10,188 nucleotides of DNA from the NCBI GenBank assembly GCA_044225155.1, contig JBGAJB010000118.1, positions 1 to 10,188 of the forward strand, written 5' to 3'. Every line of letters begins with the position of its first letter. Positions within the stretch are counted from its first letter, which is position 1. A program made the translations under genes and the position numbers. Source of the stretch: CAYMBL01 sp044225155. GTDB taxonomy: Bacteria > Planctomycetota > Phycisphaerae > UBA1845 > Fen-1342. This document shows, piece after piece, positions 1 to 6,341 of the stretch. The notes under the pieces are model-generated. The model searched no databases and was not told where the DNA came from. It was given only the letters and a program-made list of their open reading frames with translations.

Positions 1-1
1 C

Positions 2-277
2 AACGTGAAACTGCGGTTCCAGGCTTCGGACCTGGGCAGCGGCTCGATTGTCGAAGCGGCCATTGACGATCTGCAGATCGTTTCGCTCGATTGCGACACG
101 TGCGCTGGCGACATCAATGGCAGCGGCGGTGTCGATCTTTCCGATCTGGGCGTCGTGCTGGCGGAATACGGAACGTGCACCGGTCCGGCTTGCATGGGCG
201 ACGTCGATGATGATGACGACGTTGATCTGTCCGATCTCGGTATCGTTCTTTCCGAGTTCGGCATGCTCTGCAACTAG
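2..277 (+). CDS. 3' end of a secreted protein with a C-terminal dockerin-like domain (partial)
   Basis: The reading frame is open from the window edge to TAG at 275-277, so only the last 91 residues are present. The first ~30 residues (VKLRF..SDLGSGSIVEAAIDDLQIV) look like the last strands of a beta-sandwich domain. Two EF-hand-like calcium loops follow, starting at about nt 110 (D-I-N-G-S-G-G-V-D-L-S-D-L) and nt 200 (D-V-D-D-D-D-D-V-D-L-S-D-L). Each is followed by a short helix ending Y/F-G, and there are Cys residues around them. This paired pattern is the type I dockerin-like tail found at the C-terminus of many exported planctomycete proteins, where it is thought to act in calcium-dependent folding or surface attachment rather than in a cellulosome. 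The catalytic or binding part lies upstream of the window, so the function cannot be named. The family call is confident; the protein identity is unknown. Confidence 0.85.
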   Translation, partial: NVKLRFQASDLGSGSIVEAAIDDLQIVSLDCDTCAGDINGSGGVDLSDLGVVLAEYGTCTGPACMGDVDDDDDVDLSDLGIVLSEFGMLCN

Positions 278-301
278 CTCGTCGTTCTCGCAGATCAAAA
301 A

Positions 302-342
302 CGCGGCGGCGTGGCGAACCTCGCTACGCCGCCGCGATTTTT
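302..342 (+). terminator. Strong intrinsic terminator, probably bidirectional
   Basis: A 15-bp stem pairs 302-316 with 322-336, with one G-T wobble (313/325) and a 5-nt loop AACCT. It is followed by ATTTTT (337-342). It lies 25 nt after the dockerin gene stop. The bases before it are AAAAAA (296-301), which read as a U-run on the other strand. It could therefore also stop transcripts of the convergent oxygenase gene, whose stop codon is at 489. Confidence 0.92.
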
Positions 343-356
343 CGTAGTGACTTCGT

Positions 357-461
357 TTGATCCGGGCCGCGCACGTAAGTAAGCGGGGATGTGGAAAATG
401 CGCTCCGTATTGAACGTCGTTTGCGCTGTCCCCGCTCCCTCACGGTCGCCGCTCGGATCAA
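357..461. repeat. Nested inverted repeats in the convergent intergenic region
   Basis: Two perfect 8-bp inverted repeats are nested. TTGATCCG (357-364) pairs with CGGATCAA (454-461), and AGCGGGGA (382-389) pairs with TCCCCGCT (429-436). Together they could form a long two-step stem with an inner loop of 39 nt. There is no U-run, so it is not a terminator. It sits between the dockerin gene and the end of the oxygenase gene, so it could be part of the oxygenase 3' untranslated region or a separate small RNA. No open frame of interest was seen in it. Confidence 0.45.
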
Positions 462-488
462 GTGTTCCTTCAGGGCGAGTTTCTCATC

Positions 489-1586
489 TCAACAATCGGC
501 GGCCAGCCAATCGACCAGCAACCGATGAAAATGATGCGTGCCCGTTTCCATGGTCGATGAATAGCGCCCGCGCTCGTAGATGCGCGACCGGACGCCGCGC
601 TGCACGGATTCGACGACCGATTCGTCCTCTCGCTCCACGCGATCAAGTTCCGCCCCGGCGCCCTGCCCAAGCTTTTCCGGCCGCCAGACGTACGAAATGA
701 ACGAAACGCGCGTCCGATCGACCCCCAGCGGACGCACGACGTTGATCGATAGCCCCCACGGATAGAAGTTCAGCATCAGGTTCGGGAAAAGCCAGAAGTA
801 ATACGCGGCGACGCGCGTGCCGAAGTCCGGCGACTCGCGCGGCAAGTCGAACGCGTCTTCCGCGCCCTTCGCCACCCCCAGTTGCAGACTGCTTGTTTCA
901 AAAAGCTCCGTACGATACGCGCCAAACTCGAGCTGCTCCGCCAGCGAGGCGTGGACAAACGGAATGTGAAATCCTTCCAGGTAGTTCTCGCAATAGAGCG
1001 CCCAATTGCAGCGCACGAGATATTCGCGTGCGCGGGTCGCATCGAGCTTGAATTCGGACAGCGGCAGCCATCCAACCCGGTGTTTGATCGGCGCCAGCCA
1101 CGCATCCAGCGACTCGCGCGGATTCAGCGAGGCGAAGATCAACGAGCCCCACGAACCATGTTGAATCGGACGCAGGTGATCGGCCTCGCTCGGGAAATCC
1201 CGGACGGCATCAAACTGCGGCATGCTCTGAAAACGCCCGTCGAGTCCGAAGCGCCGGCCGTGATAGCGGCAGCGCAGCGCCCGCTCCACGCCCGCGTGCT
1301 CGCAAACGAGCGCGCCGCGATGCGTGCAAACGTTTGAGACGCAGTGCAGCCGGTCGTCGTGATCGCGCGTGAGCAGCAGGGGTTCATCCAGGCAGCCGTC
1401 GAGTAGCGTCAACGGCTGCGTCTGGCCCGGCACCCGGACGTGTTCCACATCACCGACGTATTGCCAACTCCGGGCAAACACCCGTTCTCGTACGGAGTCG
1501 TAGATTTCCGGAGCACGATAAAACGCAGCTGGCGGCGTGGCTGCCCGCGTGATGTCGGCATCGATCGTGAAATCCAGTTTCGCCAT
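489..1586 (-). CDS. Rieske non-heme iron oxygenase, alpha subunit (choline/carnitine monooxygenase-like)
   Basis: This 365-residue protein is a full-length Rieske oxygenase. The [2Fe-2S] site is C87-x-H89 and C106-x2-H109. The mononuclear iron site is N-Y-L-E204-x2-H207-x4-H212, with D321 in the EDESVVESVQRG segment as the likely third ligand. The C-terminal part (GRYSSTMETGTHHFH, 340-354) resembles the choline monooxygenase, GbcA and CntA group. Like those enzymes it has Glu, not Asp, three residues before the first iron His. These enzymes hydroxylate quaternary amines using O2 and electrons from a reductase; the substrate here is inferred and no reductase gene is in the window. I chose ATG 1586 because AGAGGG (1598-1593) lies 6 nt upstream; an in-frame ATG at 1592 and a longer frame to 1703 have no comparable ribosome site. 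It is divergent from the debranching enzyme gene. Family confidence is high; substrate confidence is low. Confidence 0.9.
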   Translation of the reverse strand: MAKLDFTIDADITRAATPPAAFYRAPEIYDSVRERVFARSWQYVGDVEHVRVPGQTQPLTLLDGCLDEPLLLTRDHDDRLHCVSNVCTHRGALVCEHAGVERALRCRYHGRRFGLDGRFQSMPQFDAVRDFPSEADHLRPIQHGSWGSLIFASLNPRESLDAWLAPIKHRVGWLPLSEFKLDATRAREYLVRCNWALYCENYLEGFHIPFVHASLAEQLEFGAYRTELFETSSLQLGVAKGAEDAFDLPRESPDFGTRVAAYYFWLFPNLMLNFYPWGLSINVVRPLGVDRTRVSFISYVWRPEKLGQGAGAELDRVEREDESVVESVQRGVRSRIYERGRYSSTMETGTHHFHRLLVDWLAADC

Positions 1587-1683
1587 GTCCATCCCTCTTG
1601 ATCTCGCCGCGCTCCCGATCTCGTCATAGCGTGTCGAGGTTGAATGGGGATTGCAAGCGGATCGTCGGATGCCCGGCGCGAAA

Positions 1684-1747
1684 CTCCCGCCGCCGGCCCG
1701 CATCCAATCATCGATTCGTTCTTGTAGGCCGCAGCCGGCGGGGAGGT
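1684..1747 (+). promoter_or_regulatory. Leader hairpin that can pair with the Shine-Dalgarno of the debranching enzyme gene
   Basis: CGCCGGC (1691-1697) pairs with GCCGGCG (1734-1740), and CTCCC (1684-1688) pairs with GGGAG (1741-1745). This gives 12 bp with only a 2-nt bulge (1689-1690) and a 36-nt loop. The GGGAG arm is the core of the Shine-Dalgarno GGGAGGT (1741-1747), 5 nt before GTG 1753. A transcript starting upstream of 1684 would have its ribosome site buried in this helix. The pairing is read directly from the bases; the regulatory role is an inference. Confidence 0.5.
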
Positions 1748-1752
1748 CATAC

Positions 1753-3759
1753 GTGCCTGACTTTGATCCAGCAGGGGAGTGGCTCGAGGCGGACGGCCGA
1801 GGCGGCTTTGCCTCCGGCGTCGTCGCCGGGCCGCGGACGCGACGTTATCAGGGCCTGCTGCTGACGGCCGCCCATCCCCCGACCGGCCGATTCATGCTCG
1901 TCAGCGGCTGCGACGCCTGGGTCGAGGCGCCGCACGGCTCTTATTTCCTCACCACCCAGCAATATGCACCGGGCGTGATTCCGCCGGATCAGGGGATCGT
2001 CGCCGAAAGTTTTGCAAACGAACCGTGGCCCCGCTGGAAGTTTCGCTTGCCGGATGGCACGGTAGTTGTCCACGAAATTTTTGTCGCGCGCGACCCCGCC
2101 ACGACCGTACTGACGTGGCGGCTGGAAATTCCCGCGCGCGTAGCGCTCCACATTCGCCCCTTCCTCGCCGGCCGCGATTACCACGCCCTGCAACACGAAA
2201 ACCCGGCGTTTCGCTTCGAGCCGAAAACACGCGACGCGTGTCTCGTGTGGCATTGCTACGACGGAGTTCCTCCGATCGTCAGCCGCTCGAACGGCGAATA
2301 TCGCCACGATCCGCACTGGTATCGCGGTTTCCAATACGAAGCCGAACGCGCCCGCGGCCTCGATTGCCACGAAGACCTGGCCGCGCCCGGCGTGCTAACG
2401 TTCGACCTTTCCCGCGACGAGGCCGCCTGGCTTCTTTCCTCGGACGAATCCGCCATCTCCGCGTTACCCGCCCTGCGGGTGCTACGCGAACTCCGCGATG
2501 CCGAACGCAAGCGCCGCGCGGCGTTCGCGACTCCGCTGCATCGCGCCGCCGACGCGTATCTCGTGCAGCGCGGGCAGGGCCGCACCATCGTCGCCGGCTA
2601 TCCCTGGTTTGCCGATTGGGGCCGCGACACGTTTATCGCGCTGCGCGGTTTGTGTCTCGCCACCGGCCGCTATGACGACGCCCGCGCGATCCTGCTGGAA
2701 TGGTCCACCGCCGTTTCCGAAGGCATGCTCCCCAATCGCTTCCCGGACCAAGGCGAATCGCCCGAATACAACAGCGTCGACGCGTCGCTCTGGTACATCG
2801 TGGCCGTCAGCGAATTCCTCGCCGCCGTCGACGCCGGTAAGACGCGCCTGAAGCGCGACGAGCGCCGCCAACTGGAAGAAGCGGTGAGGCAGATCGTCAG
2901 CGGGTACGAGCGGGGCACGCGCTATCAGATTCGCTGCGACGAAGACGGCCTGCTTGCGGCCGGCGAGCCGGGCGTGCAGCTCACTTGGATGGACGCGAAA
3001 GTCGGCGACTGGGTCGTCACGCCGCGCATCGGCAAGCCGGTCGAAGTGCAGGCCCTCTGGCTGAACGCGCTCTGGATCGCGCGACACCTTGACGATCGCT
3101 GGGCTGAGTTGTTCATGCGCGGACGCGACACCTTCCGGGCGCGCTTCTGGAGCGACGTGCGCGGCCACCTATATGACGTCATCGATTGCGATCATCGCAG
3201 CGGCCCGGTCGATCCCCGCTTTCGGCCGAACCAGATTTTCGCGGTGGGGGGGCTGCCGATCACGATCCTGGAGAACGGTCGGGCGCGGAAGGTCGTCGAC
3301 GCCGTCGAGAGGCAGCTTTGGACGCCACTCGGATTACGCTCGCTGTCACCCGACGATCCGGAATACGCGCCGCACTATCGCGGCGGCGTTCGCGAGCGCG
3401 ACGGAGCGTATCACCAGGGCACGGTCTGGCCGTGGTTGATCGGTCCGTTTGTCGAAGCGTGGCTGCGCGTGCGCGGCAATGCGCCGGATGCCCGCCGCGC
3501 CGCACGCGAGCGGTTCATCACGCCGCTGCTGGAGCATCAGAACCACGCCGGCCTCGGGCACATCTCGGAAGTGGCCGACGCCGCCGCGCCACACACGCCG
3601 GGTGGCTGCCCGTTCCAGGCATGGTCGCTCGGCGAACTGCTGCGGCTGATCTACGGCGTATTGGATGAAACCTCCGGCTCGCGCGCGGCAAGCACTTCGA
3701 CGACCAACGTCGCGCGGACCCTTGCGGCCGCTCCGCGAAAGGCGGATCGGCGTGCCTGA
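1753..3759 (+). CDS. Glycogen debranching enzyme-type amylo-alpha-1,6-glucosidase (GDE_N + GDE_C)
   Basis: This 668-residue cytoplasmic enzyme is predicted to remove alpha-1,6 branches in glycogen or related glucans. The N-terminal domain starts with the family hallmark EWLEADGRGGFASG (9-22) and RTRRYQGLL (28-36), as in bacterial and archaeal debranching enzymes. The C-terminal alpha/alpha-toroid domain (about 265-640) has YPWFADWGRDTFIALRGL (283-300), LPNRFPD (326-332), QLTWMDAKVGDW (409-420), RPNQIFA (491-497), DGAYHQGTVWPWLIGPF (550-566), HISEVADA (603-610) and GGCPFQAWSLGELLR (617-631). Acidic residues in the WMDA and SEVAD segments are the likely catalytic ones, by analogy with related toroid glycosidases. 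The start is GTG 1753 with GGGAGGT 5 nt upstream; the frame extends back to ATG 1651, but that part has no family similarity. The last ~28 residues are a basic tail lying where the next gene begins. It overlaps the aquaporin gene by 8 nt. Confidence 0.93.
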   Translation: MPDFDPAGEWLEADGRGGFASGVVAGPRTRRYQGLLLTAAHPPTGRFMLVSGCDAWVEAPHGSYFLTTQQYAPGVIPPDQGIVAESFANEPWPRWKFRLPDGTVVVHEIFVARDPATTVLTWRLEIPARVALHIRPFLAGRDYHALQHENPAFRFEPKTRDACLVWHCYDGVPPIVSRSNGEYRHDPHWYRGFQYEAERARGLDCHEDLAAPGVLTFDLSRDEAAWLLSSDESAISALPALRVLRELRDAERKRRAAFATPLHRAADAYLVQRGQGRTIVAGYPWFADWGRDTFIALRGLCLATGRYDDARAILLEWSTAVSEGMLPNRFPDQGESPEYNSVDASLWYIVAVSEFLAAVDAGKTRLKRDERRQLEEAVRQIVSGYERGTRYQIRCDEDGLLAAGEPGVQLTWMDAKVGDWVVTPRIGKPVEVQALWLNALWIARHLDDRWAELFMRGRDTFRARFWSDVRGHLYDVIDCDHRSGPVDPRFRPNQIFAVGGLPITILENGRARKVVDAVERQLWTPLGLRSLSPDDPEYAPHYRGGVRERDGAYHQGTVWPWLIGPFVEAWLRVRGNAPDARRAARERFITPLLEHQNHAGLGHISEVADAAAPHTPGGCPFQAWSLGELLRLIYGVLDETSGSRAASTSTTNVARTLAAAPRKADRRA

Positions 3760-4549
3760 GCCGCTGACATTGCATTGGGCGGAATACGGCATCGAGGCGG
3801 GGCTGCTGGGCGGCTTCATGGTGTCGGCCTGCACATTCGGCGTGCTGCTCGGCCATCCCGATTCCCCGCTCGCACGCCGACTCCCGGATGGCGTACCGCG
3901 TCGCGCGGTGATGGGCATCGCGATGGGCCTCACGGCGATCGCGCTGATCTATTCGCCCTGGGGTCAGCGCAGCGGCGCGCACATGAACCCGGCCTTCACG
4001 GTCTCTTTCGCGCTACTCGGCAAAGTCGCTCCGCTTGATGCCGTCGGCTACGTTTTTGCCCAGTTCGTCGGCGGGATCGCAGGTGTGCTCGTCTCCCGCC
4101 TGCTGCTCGGCGCGCGACTGCGGCACGCGATGGTCAAATTCGTCGTCACCGATCCGGGGCCAACGCGTCTGTCGATCGCCTGGCTGGCGGAAGTGGCGAT
4201 CGCGCTAGTGATGATGGGCATGGTGCTCGTGGTCAGCAACAACGCGCTGCTCGCTCCCTACACCGGCCTGATGGCGGGCGGCCTGGTCGCCATGTACATC
4301 ACCTTCGAAGCCCCGCTTTCCGGCATGAGCCTCAACCCGGCCCGAACATTCGGATCGGCGCTGGTCGCAAATCACTGGCGCGCGATCTGGATCTACTTCA
4401 CCGCGCCGCTGGTCGGCATGCTGCTCGCATCCGCGGCCTATGCCGCGCTGCCCGCGCACAATCACGTTTACTGCGCGAAGCTCTGCCATCCGAAAAGCGG
4501 GCCGTGCATTTTTCGTTGCGAGCATGATCGTCTGGAATCGTCGCGCTGA
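3752..4549 (+). CDS. Aquaporin / MIP-family channel with a cysteine-rich C-terminal tail
   Basis: This 265-residue inner-membrane channel has six hydrophobic segments and both half-helix signatures: SGAHMNPA with N79-P80-A81, and SGMSLNPAR with N195-P196-A197-R198. R198 is the conserved filter arginine. By hand alignment to AQP1, the helix-5 filter position that is His in water channels falls on Ile or a neighbour (MYITFE, 181-186). The transported solute (water, glycerol or another small neutral solute) is therefore open. The tail after helix 6 has C241-x3-C245-H246 and C252-x3-C256-x-H258, an unusual cluster for a channel. The start is GTG 3752, eight bases inside the debranching gene, with a modest GGCGG 6 nt upstream. 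The frame also runs back to ATG 3665, but that part is Arg/Pro-rich and overlaps the previous gene. Translational coupling to the debranching enzyme is likely. Confidence 0.9.
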   Translation: MPEPLTLHWAEYGIEAGLLGGFMVSACTFGVLLGHPDSPLARRLPDGVPRRAVMGIAMGLTAIALIYSPWGQRSGAHMNPAFTVSFALLGKVAPLDAVGYVFAQFVGGIAGVLVSRLLLGARLRHAMVKFVVTDPGPTRLSIAWLAEVAIALVMMGMVLVVSNNALLAPYTGLMAGGLVAMYITFEAPLSGMSLNPARTFGSALVANHWRAIWIYFTAPLVGMLLASAAYAALPAHNHVYCAKLCHPKSGPCIFRCEHDRLESSR

Positions 4550-4578
4550 TCAGAAGCAGAATCGGACGGCTAAGAGAA

Positions 4579-5103
4579 TCAACAATGCGCCGTGCCGGCG
4601 ATGCCGCGTGATGCTTGGCGGCAAAAATTGAATTGTCGGCACTCGCCTGTACCCGCGTCGATGATCGCCTCAATCGAGTGCCGCCAGCCGTAATTCAGCG
4701 TTACGCGCCAATCCTGTAGATCTTCAGAAACGCGGATCAATCTAGGCTGCACGCCGCGCTCCGCAGCGGCATCGACGGCCACCCGCACCGCCTGTTCCCG
4801 AGAAACGCTTGGCGGGGCAATCCGGAAGAACATACGAAGAACCCGCAACAGACGCGACGGCGGTAAGGCGCCGACGCACGGATAGCCCTCGATCAAAATT
4901 CGGTCACGGGGCAGTTTGAGCCCGCGCGTCACTTCCAACACACTGAAGACTATCACGCTCGCGACCGAACTGATGAAAAGCACTGGCCCCATTGCCTGGA
5001 CGGTGGGGGACAGAATCAGTCGGCCAAGAACATAGAGTCCCATCCCGCCTGCACAAACGAGCAGGAAGAGCGTCGAGACAACGACCTCTTTACTCCGTCG
5101 CAG
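4579..5103 (-). CDS. Small membrane protein of unknown function, two N-terminal membrane segments
   Basis: I do not recognise this protein. From CTG 5103 it has 174 residues: a basic start (RRSKE), a first hydrophobic segment (VVVSTLFLLVCAGGMGLYVL), and a second one around VLFISSVASVIVFSVL. A soluble C-terminal region of about 110 residues follows, containing REQAVRVAVDAAAERG..., a W-R-V-T-L strand and IIDAGTGE. That order loosely recalls PepSY-like domains but is too weak to assign. Start choice is uncertain. ATG 5043 would cut the first membrane helix in half. CTG 5103 keeps it whole and has GGGAG 8 nt upstream, at the cost of a rare start codon and a 14-nt overlap with nadD. The tail has several Cys residues. 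It is probably translated from the nadD transcript. It is convergent with the aquaporin gene, 29 nt away, with no visible terminator between. Confidence 0.6.
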   Translation of the reverse strand: MRRSKEVVVSTLFLLVCAGGMGLYVLGRLILSPTVQAMGPVLFISSVASVIVFSVLEVTRGLKLPRDRILIEGYPCVGALPPSRLLRVLRMFFRIAPPSVSREQAVRVAVDAAAERGVQPRLIRVSEDLQDWRVTLNYGWRHSIEAIIDAGTGECRQFNFCRQASRGIAGTAHC

Positions 5104-6133
5104 GCGATGAACTCCCGATCGTGCCGCACCAAAGCGGCCGATAGCAGCGGATTTCCGGAATCGCGAGCTCCAGACGACGTCTGAGGGCTGGCGTAACGAT
5201 GACTGTGTGGTCTTGGCAGATCCAGGCGCGGAGTTCGTTTGGCGGCGTGCCCTTGTTTACTTCGTCAACTTCGATTCGGTCGCGAAACACGAGCTCAGAG
5301 TGCGTGTCCCAACGTCCCGGACCTTGCAGCTCAATGATGGTGCGCGGAGTTGCAGAGAATTGCCCTGGGATTAGTTCCTCCAACAGTTTGACGAGCCGCT
5401 GCGAAGCCAGGATACAGTTGCTGTCGCAATTTATCTCACCGAGTTTGCCGGGAAGATAGACGTGGAAGCGATTGTCCTTCAATCGATAGAGCCCCATAAA
5501 TCCGTCTGATGCGACACAAGTGAAATGTTCATATAGATAATTCGCCGACATGACTTCGGCGGCGCGCTCCGGCATCAAATAGCGGGTCGGCTTGCATTCG
5601 AAGACGCGATGTCTGATGTCCGTCGCCGAAATATCGACTTGCGGCGTATCGAGCACGTTCCTGCGAATGCGATCGAGATCCTGCGTCGAGACAAGCTCCG
5701 CGAGCTCCTTCAAGTCCGGCATGAAGACGCCGGGCCGCCGGGCCGTGACCAGCGTGCAGCCCGCGGCCAAATCGCCGATGCGATGCCACGTGTGCAGATC
5801 GCGCAGGCTGTCCATGCCCAGCAGCCAGAAAATCTCGGTGTCGGCTTCGGTCGCGAGAAAATGCTCCACTGTCAGGAGCGTGTAGTTCGGCCCCGGCTGC
5901 TGTAATTCCCATTCGCTCACTTCAAAGAGCGGATCGCCGGCCACGGCCGCGCGGCACATCTCGGCCCGCAGTTCGCCCGGCGGCATCGTCTCACCCTGCT
6001 TGTGTGGCGGGACGGCGGCGGGGATCAGCACGATGCGATTGATTCCCAACTTCTCGGCCGCAGCCCGCGCAACGATCAGGTGACCGTGGTGAATCGGGTT
6101 AAACGAGCCGCCGAAAAGCAGCACGCGCTTCAT
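5090..6133 (-). CDS. nadD: Nicotinate-nucleotide adenylyltransferase (NadD) fused to an unknown C-terminal domain
   Basis: Residues 1-200 are a standard NadD, which makes deamido-NAD from nicotinate mononucleotide and ATP. Visible signatures are MKRVLLFGGSFNPIHHGHL with the HxGH motif, PPHK (42-45), a WLLGMDSLRDLHTWHR segment (103-118) and the C-terminal ISATDIR (168-174), ending TRYLMPE..NYLYE. Typical NadD proteins stop there at about 190-215 residues. This one continues for ~145 residues (203-347) with a mixed alpha/beta-looking sequence (HVYLPGKLGEINCDSNC, RTIIELQGPGRWDTHSELVF) that I do not recognise; it does not resemble RsfS. By hand count the extension is ~56% GC against ~64% in the NadD part. 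I chose ATG 6133 because it matches the usual NadD start. ATG 6178 in the same frame would add 15 Pro/Lys-rich residues; neither has a clear ribosome site. It overlaps the downstream membrane-protein gene by 14 nt if that starts at CTG 5103. Confidence 0.88.
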   Translation of the reverse strand: MKRVLLFGGSFNPIHHGHLIVARAAAEKLGINRIVLIPAAVPPHKQGETMPPGELRAEMCRAAVAGDPLFEVSEWELQQPGPNYTLLTVEHFLATEADTEIFWLLGMDSLRDLHTWHRIGDLAAGCTLVTARRPGVFMPDLKELAELVSTQDLDRIRRNVLDTPQVDISATDIRHRVFECKPTRYLMPERAAEVMSANYLYEHFTCVASDGFMGLYRLKDNRFHVYLPGKLGEINCDSNCILASQRLVKLLEELIPGQFSATPRTIIELQGPGRWDTHSELVFRDRIEVDEVNKGTPPNELRAWICQDHTVIVTPALRRRLELAIPEIRCYRPLWCGTIGSSSPATE

Positions 6134-6221
6134 GGGCTTTGCCGGTGGGGCGGGGGGGCACCTCTTTTTTCGTGACATTGCTGGGAACCGTAACCGCAGG
6201 GGAGCCGCAGACAGAACAACC

Positions 6222-6247
6222 CTTGGAGCGAGCGCGCCTGCTCCAAG
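6222..6247 (-). repeat. 8-bp hairpin between the TPR gene and nadD
   Basis: CTTGGAGC (6222-6229) and GCTCCAAG (6240-6247) form a perfect inverted repeat with a 10-nt loop. On the minus strand it is followed by GGGTTGTTCTGT, which is only mildly U-rich. It is at best a weak terminator or RNA-stability element for the TPR transcript. Confidence 0.35.
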
Positions 6248-6284
6248 CGATACCCCGTCCGCATGCGCCTACGGCATAACTCAT

Positions 6285-6318
6285 CCGCTGGCCGACGGAC
6301 GCGGTTCGGATCGATTCC
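6285..6318. repeat. Probable copy of a dispersed intergenic repeat (translates as PLADGRGSD)
   Basis: The stretch around CGCTGGCCGACGGACGCGG and the following TTCGGATCG lies between the TPR and nadD genes. In one plus frame it reads P-L-A-D-G-R-G-S-D-R. I recall this short translated motif recurring in spurious intergenic ORFs of planctomycete and acidobacterial genomes, which suggests a dispersed repeat. There is only one copy in this window, so the repeat nature rests on recall. CGTCCG (6256-6261) pairs with CGGACG (6296-6301). Confidence 0.3.
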
Positions 6319-6341
6319 AAAGAACTGCCGCAGTGCGAGTT

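Noticed and set aside
110..277. Cellulosome component suggested by dockerin loops
   Set aside because: Such tails are common in planctomycetes without cellulosomes, and no cohesin or cellulase is visible.
2482..3168. 228-codon minus-strand frame across the debranching enzyme
   Set aside because: It lies wholly inside a well-supported gene with conserved motifs on the other strand.
5090..5533. Fusion of NadD with the ribosome silencing factor RsfS
   Set aside because: RsfS often neighbours nadD, but none of its recognisable sequence is present in the extension.
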